NCBI GenBank assembly: GCA_965370415.1
Contig: CBDUTJ010000001.1
Coordinates: 1-64,000, forward strand
Reading direction: 5' to 3'
Source of the DNA: JACNIV01 sp965370415
Lineage (GTDB): Bacteria; Cloacimonadota; Cloacimonadia; Cloacimonadales; TCS61
DNA: 64,000 nucleotides
Below, in pieces: positions 16,551 through 24,838 of the stretch. Position 1 is the first letter of the stretch. The number at the start of each line of letters is the position of its first letter. Made by a program: the position numbers and the translations under genes. The notes under the pieces were generated by a model. It saw nothing but the letters and a program-made list of their open reading frames with translations. It had not been told where the DNA came from and made no database searches.

Positions 16551-19529
16551 TTATTCTGCTGTCACACGATAAAATTTCTTTGTTTCAACAGGTGCTGATA
16601 GAATCACCTGACCGATATCTGTAACAGTGTCTTCAAGCTCAAAAGTGCCATATGGATCATCGCAACTGTAAATTTTGTATTCATATCCTTCATTGTCCCA
16701 TGAAATTTTTATACTGTTTCCATCGTCAATGATCTCAATACTTATATTTAAGGGAGAACTCGCTATAATAGTAAATACACTATCACTTACATCCGTACAA
16801 TAAGCATTCTCGGTATCAGTTACCTTGATCATACAAGCTGATGAAGGGGAGTTTGGAACAATCGTACTATATGTACCGGTAGATGCGTCGGTACTCGCAA
16901 TTAATTCAGTCCAGGATGTTCCTCCGTTTGTGGACAATTCTATTTTAATATTTGCAATATCCTGACTAGTCCATGAAATTAAGAAAGGATCTCCAACTGT
17001 ATAAATTTCACCTCCATTTGGAGTTAACAAGGTGATACATCCAGGAAATGGTTGGTCTAAATTACAGAAATAATCAGCCATAGCTGTGAAGGCTGGATTC
17101 GGATCGTGGTTAGCTCCATAGAAACCAATTTTTTCAACGGGTACATCCAGTGTAAAGGTTGAAACATTATCCCATAATGTATCATCATAGGAATAATCGA
17201 ATGTCCATTCATTACCGGTTCTATCAAGTTTAAGGTACTGTGGTATTGCTCCGCCAATCGCTTGATTAACGGGAAGTCCGGTTACGGACACTCCGTACGT
17301 ATTAACATAAAAATATGGTTCTGAACCAAAGTATGTCTCAAATCTTAATCTGGCTCCAGTACTTGTTTGAACTACAAAACCCTGCATCTGAAATTGTATT
17401 GCAGGAGCTGACTCAAATTTTATTTGAACTGCAAAATCTTCATCCGGGATGGTTTGTAATAATCTGGGTGCATCATTTGTATGAAGGTCGTGTGAACCAG
17501 TTCCTTCAGGAATAGAAATTTCTGCATTTCCATTGTTCAAAATTACCGAACAGTCTTCAGCCGGGTCATAGAATTCCCAAATATCTGTATTTAATGTATT
17601 GCCATCACAAAAATTATCAGACATTAGAAAAGTTTGTCCGGCAGAGGCAACTATAATGTTAAATGCCTGTGTGTCATTTAATAATTCTTGATCTTCAACA
17701 AGAAGTTCAACTTCATTAATACCGACATCTGATATTGTAGGTAAACCGGTCAGTATAGCTGTTTTGTCTCCGTTATCTGTCAATGTTAACCAACCAGGTA
17801 AGGTAGTCGCAGATATTGAAAGAGTATCTCCAGCGTTTGGATCGGATGCAGTAATATTATAAGTGTATAATTGCTCGATTTCAGCAGAAGTAACAGGAGT
17901 ACTTGTAAAATGAGGAGACAAATTTGATGCTAAAGGTGTAATCGTCATATTACCCCATGTAACATCTGCTTTGTGTGTGATCATCAAAACCGATCCGTTG
18001 CGCGTTGCTATGTCAGCTTGTATCATCCAGGTTCCAGGTTCGGCAGTACCATCTTCCCAGATCTTAACATAAAATCTGCTTTGTCCACCACCGATTGCTT
18101 CGGATCTTGCTTTTAATCTATAGGTTACTCCGTTTGTAATTGTTATTGCTTGTGTAGCTTCTATGCCTGTTGTATAAGTCAAAATACGAAGCTGCGGTGA
18201 TCCACCTTGATATCTCACCCAACCAATTGCCTGTAGAGGCCATCCGGTTCTCGGTGACGTTGAGCCTGTATGTCCATCCCAACCAAAAGCAAACCCGATA
18301 CCTGCATCGCCTTGATTTGAGTGTATTGTAATGGGAACTTCAACTTCATAATTCGTTGCCCATGTTTGATCACCGACAAGAAGTAGTCTATCATAACCAG
18401 TTTCAACGGTTCTAATTCCGCCTGTTACTAATTCCCATAGACCATCGACAACTTCTGCAACTTGATCAATATCTTCGATATCTGAGATTGAACTCCAATC
18501 TGCAGTGTAAGGTGTAGGCCAAATGTTTACCGCAGTATAATTCAAAGTAACTGTTTCGGTTGTTGTTGTTGATTCCCCATCCATTGCTGTTATTGCAACA
18601 GAGTTGACCCCATTAATGAGTGTACTACGGTCTATCTCAATAATAAAATCACCGTATCCAATAAGACGGGTTCCGTTCGGACCGATAACCAAAGGAATTG
18701 AAGTACCGCCGTTTAGTGTGTAAGAGAGACCGCTAACACTTATGTCATCCGTAGCACGTCCTAGAATATCAACCCAGGTTTGAGGGTTGCCTTGTTGTCC
18801 AAAATCTTGAGTGTTACCGTACCAAACATCAATTACCGGAGGGGAAGGAGGTTGAGAATCATTATCAACTATAGGATCCGCATGATTCATAAAGTAATCT
18901 GCATTTGCAGTAAAGGCGGGATTTACTCCGGCATTCCCGGAATAAAATCCAACCTCTGTAACTGTGAAAACTTGTGTGAACGTAGCGGCAACATCCCAGC
19001 TCTCTCCATCATCAGAATAACTGTACGTCCATGTATCATCTGTTCTATCTACTTTAATAAAATGTGGTAATATTGAAATACTCGGAACAGAAAGATTCTG
19101 AATTATATTTGTTCCATCTATGACTACACAAAATAATAATGGTGTACCATTAGAATACGTACAGAATCTAATATATCTATCATTGGTTTCTTGCACAATA
19201 ATTCCCTGCAATTGATGTTGTGTTGTTGGTGTTGATTCGAATTTGACTTCAATTGTAAAATTAGAATCAGGAGCTGCTTGCAAGAGTCTGGGTGCATCAC
19301 TGTTGTCTGTCCACAAATCATGTTCAACTCCAACTGGAACTGAAATTTTTGCATTGGTTCCGGTTAACAATAAATTTGAATCACCTACCGGGTCATAAAA
19401 TCTCCAAAATGAATTAAGTGTTGTTTCGGGGAAAAAATCATCTGAAATTGGTGTAACTTGAGCATTTGTGACCAGGGGAATAATAACCAATCCTGTAATA
19501 ATAATAAAAATTCTAAATTGTTTATTCAA
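16551..19529 (-). CDS. Large exported multidomain surface protein
   Basis: Signal peptide (1-23, ending TNA), then a DUF1349/concanavalin-like beta-sandwich (~30-220: SDDFFPETTLNSFWRFYDP ... YSDDGESWDV). A second copy lies at ~640-830 (MSDNFCDGNTLNTDIWEFYDP). Between them are further beta domains, including a cadherin-like Ig domain (HFTSTPVTSAEIEQLYTYNI). Near 845 a LLTPNGGEIYTVGDPFLISW domain follows, then a fibronectin-type III-like end KKFYRVTAE. It lacks the NYPNPFNP sorting domain of its neighbours, but a remnant of it lies in frame after the stop. It is probably an adhesin or polysaccharide-binding protein. Exact ligands are unknown. Confidence 0.75.
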   Translation of the reverse strand: MNKQFRIFIIITGLVIIPLVTNAQVTPISDDFFPETTLNSFWRFYDPVGDSNLLLTGTNAKISVPVGVEHDLWTDNSDAPRLLQAAPDSNFTIEVKFESTPTTQHQLQGIIVQETNDRYIRFCTYSNGTPLLFCVVIDGTNIIQNLSVPSISILPHFIKVDRTDDTWTYSYSDDGESWDVAATFTQVFTVTEVGFYSGNAGVNPAFTANADYFMNHADPIVDNDSQPPSPPVIDVWYGNTQDFGQQGNPQTWVDILGRATDDISVSGLSYTLNGGTSIPLVIGPNGTRLIGYGDFIIEIDRSTLINGVNSVAITAMDGESTTTTETVTLNYTAVNIWPTPYTADWSSISDIEDIDQVAEVVDGLWELVTGGIRTVETGYDRLLLVGDQTWATNYEVEVPITIHSNQGDAGIGFAFGWDGHTGSTSPRTGWPLQAIGWVRYQGGSPQLRILTYTTGIEATQAITITNGVTYRLKARSEAIGGGQSRFYVKIWEDGTAEPGTWMIQADIATRNGSVLMITHKADVTWGNMTITPLASNLSPHFTSTPVTSAEIEQLYTYNITASDPNAGDTLSISATTLPGWLTLTDNGDKTAILTGLPTISDVGINEVELLVEDQELLNDTQAFNIIVASAGQTFLMSDNFCDGNTLNTDIWEFYDPAEDCSVILNNGNAEISIPEGTGSHDLHTNDAPRLLQTIPDEDFAVQIKFESAPAIQFQMQGFVVQTSTGARLRFETYFGSEPYFYVNTYGVSVTGLPVNQAIGGAIPQYLKLDRTGNEWTFDYSYDDTLWDNVSTFTLDVPVEKIGFYGANHDPNPAFTAMADYFCNLDQPFPGCITLLTPNGGEIYTVGDPFLISWTSQDIANIKIELSTNGGTSWTELIASTDASTGTYSTIVPNSPSSACMIKVTDTENAYCTDVSDSVFTIIASSPLNISIEIIDDGNSIKISWDNEGYEYKIYSCDDPYGTFELEDTVTDIGQVILSAPVETKKFYRVTAE

Positions 19530-19626
19530 TTTAAACTCCCTGTTGATAATTTGTTTTATGTTTAACTATTTCCACTTAGTTGTTTCTGCTCTTTAATTTA
19601 GTTATTCATAATTAATTCATATTAAT

Positions 19627-19656
19627 AAAAAGGGTTGGTTAAAATCCAACCCTTTT
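19627..19656 (-). terminator. Rho-independent terminator after LamG protein gene
   Basis: AAAAGGGTTGG (19627-19637) pairs perfectly with CCAACCCTTTT (19646-19656) around a short loop. On the minus strand the stem is followed by TTTTATTAAT. It lies 65 nt beyond the stop of the gene ending at 19721. Confidence 0.8.
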
Positions 19657-19720
19657 AAATACATGCTATCTCACTAATATGATATAATTGCCCCTCTTAA
19701 AAATGGGTCGGGGTTAAATA

Positions 19721-21082
19721 CTATTTCAGCATTAACATCTTCCTGGTTTCAGTGTAGCTTTGAGTTTCCAGTTTGTAGAAGTAAATACCGGAACCATATC
19801 GTGCGGCATCCCAGGCAAGTTCATGTTCTCCGGTTTCATATAGATGAATTTCCAGAAGCTGACCTTTCGCATTATAGATAGTAAGTGTACCGTTCTCATC
19901 TTCCTTGATGGAAAATTCTATCTTTGTATCCGGGTTGAACGGATTCGGATAATTGCTACACAGGAAAGTATTCTGCGGCAATACCGGAATGGGTTCTTCT
20001 TCCGGAACAGTTAAAGTAACAGGTCCATAATTTTCAGTATCACCAGCGCCACTTATACTTTCCAGCCAGTACCAGTAAGTTTGTCCCACAATTACATCAT
20101 ACTCATCTGTAAATTGATAATCTGTGGGCTCACTTGTAGTTCCAGCACCAGGTATAAGTTCGTTATTTATCTGGGATGCTTGTCCCAGATTTTGAGAAAA
20201 GCTGCGATACACGTTCCAACCGAGATTGTTGTTTTCGGATTGAGTTGTCCAGTGCAGGATTGCATTGCTATTTGCATAAATGGCGGTAAAAGAGGAAAGA
20301 GCAACAGGAAGGGGAGCATCAGATTCAAACCAACTTGGATCATTGACATCAACTCCAGTAGTACTGCCCAATGTACCGTGATAATTATTAGAAGTTTCAT
20401 CAAATGCTATCTGTCCGGAGTTCTCATCAAATTTCCAATATGCCACTAAACCGGATTCATTTCCGCTTAAAGTTCTTTCCATATCATCATTTATTTGAGT
20501 TACAGATCTGGCATAATTCCAAATTCTCAATTCATCCAGATAACCACCAAAATACTCACTGCCCATGCCAGAATTTTCATATGGATAAGAAATATACTCG
20601 GATATTCCAATAAAATTAAAGGTTGTAGCAGGAATAGTCCCACTATAAGCCAATGTTATGAGGTTCCCATCAATATATAATTTCATCCTATTAGAATTCC
20701 CGGTAAGTGTTCCATCATAGACAGCAGCAACATGAAACCATGTACCAGTACTTATTGTAGAAGAACAAGAGCCATAACTATTCGCTCCATTTCCAACTTC
20801 AAAATAAAAATTTCCATTATAAGAAGCAATTGAAATATCTTGATCGATTGCTCCTGTTGTTCCATTAATTTTGTAAAAGAATCTTTCAAGAACATTGCTA
20901 TTATCTTGGTTAACCCAGAAGGAAATCGTAAAAGCACTAGCACCGTTCAATTGAGTAACGTCTGGCAACTCAAGATATTCATCATTGTTTCTATCATAAT
21001 ATAGGCAATATCCACCACTTCCCTGAGAGAAAAGCGAAAAAGAAAGAAAGCATAAGATAACAAAAAATCCTAATTTTTTCAA
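19721..21082 (-). CDS. Exported LamG-domain protein with C-terminal sorting domain
   Basis: Signal peptide (1-19, ending LFS), a LamG/jelly-roll concanavalin domain (about 25-235: ASAFTISFWVNQDNSN, WFHVAAVYDGTLTGNSNRMK, LDELRIWNYARS), a linker domain PLPVALSSFTAIYANSNAIL with the GWNVYRSF fibronectin-like repeat, and the sorting domain from SNYPNPFNPDTKIEF to RKMLMLK. LamG domains bind sugars or proteins, so it is probably a surface adhesin or glycan-binding protein. The last ~180 codons are nearly the same as in the genes at 21302 and 30490. A TTTGACA box lies 71 nt upstream of the ATG. Confidence 0.82.
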   Translation of the reverse strand: MKKLGFFVILCFLSFSLFSQGSGGYCLYYDRNNDEYLELPDVTQLNGASAFTISFWVNQDNSNVLERFFYKINGTTGAIDQDISIASYNGNFYFEVGNGANSYGSCSSTISTGTWFHVAAVYDGTLTGNSNRMKLYIDGNLITLAYSGTIPATTFNFIGISEYISYPYENSGMGSEYFGGYLDELRIWNYARSVTQINDDMERTLSGNESGLVAYWKFDENSGQIAFDETSNNYHGTLGSTTGVDVNDPSWFESDAPLPVALSSFTAIYANSNAILHWTTQSENNNLGWNVYRSFSQNLGQASQINNELIPGAGTTSEPTDYQFTDEYDVIVGQTYWYWLESISGAGDTENYGPVTLTVPEEEPIPVLPQNTFLCSNYPNPFNPDTKIEFSIKEDENGTLTIYNAKGQLLEIHLYETGEHELAWDAARYGSGIYFYKLETQSYTETRKMLMLK

Positions 21083-21124
21083 TCAAACCTCCATTTATTA
21101 ATATTACTATATTTAATACAAATT

Positions 21125-21153
21125 AAATTATTAATAACTTACATTTTTGTCAA
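21125..21153 (-). promoter_or_regulatory. Candidate promoter of LamG protein gene
   Basis: TTGACA (21153-21148), 17-nt spacer, TAATTT. The same TTTGACA box occurs 67-73 nt before the start of two other genes of the array (24629, 30310), which supports a shared promoter type. The -10 match is weak. Confidence 0.4.
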
Positions 21154-21180
21154 ATTATTTATGTTTAAATTAAATACCCA

Positions 21181-21243
21181 CTGGTTACAAAGCCCCAGCT
21201 TGGTAACCAGGTTATTGCGTTCCCAAAGAGGGCTTTGGGAACG
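21181..21243. repeat. Two REP-like palindromes
   Basis: CTGGTTACaaAGCCCCAGCttGGTAACCAG spans 21181-21210 and CGTTCCCAAAG...CTTTGGGAACG spans 21218-21243. Both belong to the same families as palindromes near 16173, 16323 and around the REP transposase at 36329-36945. Confidence 0.7.
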
Positions 21244-21261
21244 AGAGTAACCGAAAAAAAT

Positions 21262-21281
21262 GGCTGAACTTGCGCTCAGCC
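21262..21281 (-). terminator. GGCTGA-type terminator
   Basis: GGCTGAACTTGCGCTCAGCC hairpin, flanked by AAAAAAAT on one side and CTTTTT on the other, so it can end transcripts in both directions. It sits 20 nt past the stop of the 1086-aa surface protein gene. Near-identical copies occur at 30364-30383 and, decayed, at 33364-33386. Confidence 0.8.
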
Positions 21282-21301
21282 CTTTTTATGAATTAAGTAT
21301 T

Positions 21302-24300
21302 TTATTTCAGCATTATCATTTTTTTGATTTTGGTGTAGCTTTGTGTTTCCAACTTGTAGAAATAGATACCGGAACCATATTGTGAGGCATCCCAGACAAG
21401 TTTATGGTTTCCTGCTTCGTATTGGTGAGTTACAAGAAGTTGACCTTTTAAATTGTAGATTGTAAGTGAACCGTTCTCTCCTTCCTTGATGTCAAATTCT
21501 ATCTTTGTATCCGGATTGAAAGGGTTGGGATAATTGCTGCACAGGAAAGTATTCTGCGGCAATACAGGAACAGGTTCTTCTTCCGGAACAGTTAAAGAAG
21601 CAGGTCCGTAAGTATCCGTATTCCCACCGCCATCTACCGTTTCCAGCCAGTACCAGTAGGTTTGTCCCACAATTACATCATACTCATCGGTAAATTGATA
21701 ATCTGTAGGTTCACTTGTAGTTCCGGCACCCGGTATAAGTCCGGAGTTATTAAGACAAAATGTTGTATTATTTTGAAGTGCATTTTCTGTTTCTCCTCTG
21801 TAAATATTCCAGCCCAGGTTGTTGGTTTCACTTTGAGTAGTCCATAGGATGGTAAGATTATCATTAATGAATTGAGCTGAGAAATTGGTGAGAGTAATAG
21901 GAAGTGGATCATCATCTCCTAAGATAAACTCAAAAGTACCATCTCTTAATCCATCTCTTGACCCTTTTTCTATTTCACCACCTGATCTATCTGCTAATGG
22001 TGTAATATCAAAACTAACTTCAGGAGGAGTAAATACTACAACATCGGGAACTTGCCATACAGATCCGTCCCACCATGCGATATAGGCTGGAGTACCAGTA
22101 TATCCGCTATAACTTAGAATCATGTGAAATGTCTGAGTTGTATTTCCTGTAAAAGTCAAAGCATAAGATAGATCAACATTACCAGGATTTGGTGGAGGAG
22201 CACCTACTTGAACTGCACCTGCAACAACAACGTCCACAGTAACAGAGCCAGTCCCGTTTTGATCAAAAGTAACATCAGGGTCTATTAAACCACTACCGAA
22301 ATCAATAGGAATAACATCTATTACTACCAACTCTCCTCCTGTTGATGTGCCTGTACCTGTACCAGGAGTTTGATCATAATATAACGCTCCCATATCCGAT
22401 ATTGTTCCGTCTGGGTCTAATGGTGATGCAGGATCTCCGGCATCTATGCAGGGAGAATCTACCGTAAGGTGATAATCTCCATTTGCAGGATCCACAAATA
22501 AGGGATCGCTATCAATATTGCCTGTTCCTGCCCAGCCACCCTGGATATCTGAATATGTTGCTGTAACTGAAGCGTTATTAATATAAATCTCTTGTGGTGA
22601 ATTATTCCAGTGAATAGAGTTTATAAAGATCGGATAACTATAAGCGCATGAAATCCCACCACCATACCAAGCATTATTACCTGTTATAGTTACATTCACT
22701 AAACTCGGATTGGAATAATTACAATAAATCCCACCACCAATTGCAGCATAATTACCTGATATAGTTACATTCTGCAGACTCGGATTGGAAAAATAATTAC
22801 AATTAATTCCACCACCATAATCAGCAGAATTACCCGATATTGTTACATTCTGTAGACTAGGACTGGAATATTCATAACAGCGAATCCCACCACCATGACC
22901 TAAAGCAGTATTTCCAGATATTATTAAGTTCTGTAAACTCGGATTGGAATACCAGCAGTAAATCCCACCACCATTAGTTGCAGAACCATTTGTAATAGTG
23001 AAACCACATAATAGAGCAGATGAATTCTCACCATTATTAAAGGTTACAACACTTCCACTACTGTTTCCATCAATAGTGGTTGAAGAAATATAAGTTGTAT
23101 CCTGGGTTGTTAAAAATAAGGAACCAACTGTAATAAGTTTTCCATTATAGTTAATGTTCTCCACATAAGTTCCCGGTTGTACAAGTACGATATCTGTATT
23201 GGAAGAACAATTAATACCATGCTGTATGGTGGCAAACGGAAGTTGTTCTGCCCCAGTTCCCGTTATATCAGAACCGGTTGTAGAGATATGCCAGATAGGT
23301 CCATTATAAGTAAGAGAATTATCACCGCTTGAAGCAAGAATATATTCCGTTCCGGTTTGACCTGTTTTGATTAGAGTATTATCTGTTGTATTTAAAGCTG
23401 CATCTAAATCTGTCCAACTAATAGCTGCATTATTGCTTCTGAAAGCAAGTTCAAGATTATTCTCATTTGATATACCCGGATGTCCTTGATAATTATATGT
23501 AAGTGTATAAGTCGGATTTGTTCCTCCAATTAAATAAGTACCAAAGTAATGTGATTGAGAAAGTTGATCGAGACCTGCGGGTGGAGTGGTAACATTTGGT
23601 GCAGAATTAACACGATATATTTGAACTCCATCAGGAGAGCCGGTGATCGTGCCAACTGTAACATCATCGCCATAACTTGAAGCGAGATTAACGCTTGATG
23701 GAGAAGTATAATCGTGAGTGCTGGCATCCCCAAGAGCTGCACCAGAAGTTTCCCAGGCAGGGGAAGTATGAGAACCTCCACCTGAACCATACCAGGTTCC
23801 ATCATAACTGCTTGGTCCCACATCAGGAAGATTTGTTCCTGATGACTCATCAAAACGGTAATAGCCTATAAGATTGCTATTCCAGGTAATACCAGACATC
23901 CCATCTACATAAGATTGGGTAAGTTTCCTGCACATTATATCTCTTATCTGGTCTTGTGTAAGTGCAGCATTCCAGATAGATATTTCATCAATATTGCCAT
24001 TTATCCATCTATTGTCTGAACCTTTTGCAAACCATAAAGGCTGAGTTGAACCATGTATTGGAAGGTCTGGTATCGTTGTTTCTGAAGCAACCTCAATGCC
24101 ATTAACATAAATCTTTGCCATTATTCCTCTATCAAATGTTAGTGTTAAAAAATACCATTTATCTATATCAATCGAAAAACCAAAATTTGCTTGAAACTCT
24201 GATAATAGAGGACTTGATATACCAAACGTTTCAGGGACACTACCATCGTGTGTCATTCCAAACTGAATTCTGGGATCAGAGGAAGAAGCACCTGCAATCA

Positions 24301-24562
24301 AACCAAAATAAAAATCACAATTTGTATTATTTGGATAACTAGATTTTGTGATTATTCCGTAACCTCCAGGAGTGTTAAGAACATTAAAATTAACCCATGC
24401 AGACAGAGTCAACTTATCTATATCTACCTCTAATTCCGAAATTCCTGTAACTACAAAATGATCATCTATTCCATCAAAATCCATTGTGTTGCCTGCACCC
24501 TGAGCGAAGAGTACAATTGCAAACGCAGCCATGAAAACAAAAAATAAAACTAACTTTTTCAT
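21302..24562 (-). CDS. Exported LamG/parallel beta-helix protein with sorting domain
   Basis: I start at ATG 24562 because GGAGG lies 6 nt upstream and a signal peptide begins there (MKKLVLFFVF to LFAQ); ATG 24574 is unlikely. Domains in order: LamG (about 25-240), a linker with SPAWETSG, a right-handed parallel beta-helix (about 430-720) built of repeats like SLQNVTISGNSADYGGGINC, a beta-sandwich with YSGYTGTPAYIAWWDGSVW, a fibronectin-like GWNIYRGETENAL repeat and the NYPNPFNPDTKIEF sorting domain. The beta-helix start VQPGTYVENINYNGKLITVG is shared with the protein at 53008. A surface adhesin is likely. Confidence 0.85.
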   Translation of the reverse strand: MKKLVLFFVFMAAFAIVLFAQGAGNTMDFDGIDDHFVVTGISELEVDIDKLTLSAWVNFNVLNTPGGYGIITKSSYPNNTNCDFYFGLIAGASSSDPRIQFGMTHDGSVPETFGISSPLLSEFQANFGFSIDIDKWYFLTLTFDRGIMAKIYVNGIEVASETTIPDLPIHGSTQPLWFAKGSDNRWINGNIDEISIWNAALTQDQIRDIMCRKLTQSYVDGMSGITWNSNLIGYYRFDESSGTNLPDVGPSSYDGTWYGSGGGSHTSPAWETSGAALGDASTHDYTSPSSVNLASSYGDDVTVGTITGSPDGVQIYRVNSAPNVTTPPAGLDQLSQSHYFGTYLIGGTNPTYTLTYNYQGHPGISNENNLELAFRSNNAAISWTDLDAALNTTDNTLIKTGQTGTEYILASSGDNSLTYNGPIWHISTTGSDITGTGAEQLPFATIQHGINCSSNTDIVLVQPGTYVENINYNGKLITVGSLFLTTQDTTYISSTTIDGNSSGSVVTFNNGENSSALLCGFTITNGSATNGGGIYCWYSNPSLQNLIISGNTALGHGGGIRCYEYSSPSLQNVTISGNSADYGGGINCNYFSNPSLQNVTISGNYAAIGGGIYCNYSNPSLVNVTITGNNAWYGGGISCAYSYPIFINSIHWNNSPQEIYINNASVTATYSDIQGGWAGTGNIDSDPLFVDPANGDYHLTVDSPCIDAGDPASPLDPDGTISDMGALYYDQTPGTGTGTSTGGELVVIDVIPIDFGSGLIDPDVTFDQNGTGSVTVDVVVAGAVQVGAPPPNPGNVDLSYALTFTGNTTQTFHMILSYSGYTGTPAYIAWWDGSVWQVPDVVVFTPPEVSFDITPLADRSGGEIEKGSRDGLRDGTFEFILGDDDPLPITLTNFSAQFINDNLTILWTTQSETNNLGWNIYRGETENALQNNTTFCLNNSGLIPGAGTTSEPTDYQFTDEYDVIVGQTYWYWLETVDGGGNTDTYGPASLTVPEEEPVPVLPQNTFLCSNYPNPFNPDTKIEFDIKEGENGSLTIYNLKGQLLVTHQYEAGNHKLVWDASQYGSGIYFYKLETQSYTKIKKMIMLK

Positions 24563-24623
24563 ACATTCCTCCATTTTTTTTTTTGATATTTGATTATATA
24601 TAATCTATTTTTTATTTAATTCC

Positions 24624-24629
24624 TGTCAA
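24624..24629 (-). promoter_or_regulatory. TTTGACA box, candidate -35 element
   Basis: TTGACA 67 nt before the ATG at 24562, in the same relative place as at 21153 and 30310. AT-rich sequence follows, with TTATAT about 20 nt downstream as a possible -10. Confidence 0.35.
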
Positions 24630-24696
24630 ACCTTTTCTTTTTTTCTATTATAAGAATATTTTCCGTTAAACAAATAGAATCTTATGGAATAATAAA

Positions 24697-24718
24697 GGGC
24701 TGAAGTTGAACTCAGCCC
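24697..24718 (-). terminator. GGCTGA-type terminator
   Basis: GGGCTGA...TCAGCCC stem (24697-24718) followed by CTTTTTATG on the plus strand and preceded by AATAAA. It lies downstream of the 814-aa nuclease-domain protein gene, beyond a fossil tail. GACTCG...CGAGTC at 24749-24777 is a further palindrome between the two. Confidence 0.6.
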
Positions 24719-24790
24719 TTTTTATGATAACAACCGATGACTGTTCTCGACTCGCACTCGTAAACTCGCTACGAGTCAAGTCCATTCAAA

Positions 24791-24838
24791 TCACTATTTC
24801 AGCATTAATAACTTTTAGTTTTGGTTTATTTAGCTTGC
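24791..24838 (-). pseudogene. Fossil sorting-domain tail
   Basis: In frame after the TAA of the gene at 24839 the minus strand reads AS-stop-INQN-stop-KLLMLK-stop. KLLMLK corresponds to the KMLMLK end of intact sorting domains, and INQN sits where QSYT-like residues would be. It is more decayed than the copy at 16470-16550. Confidence 0.55.

Noticed and set aside
22660..23000. Tandem repeats near 22700-23000 as a repeat array
   Set aside because: They encode parallel beta-helix coils of the surface protein and are not a separate DNA element.
24563..24574. Earlier start ATG (MEEC) for the beta-helix protein
   Set aside because: The GGAGG between the two ATGs is the ribosome binding site of the second one, where the signal peptide begins.
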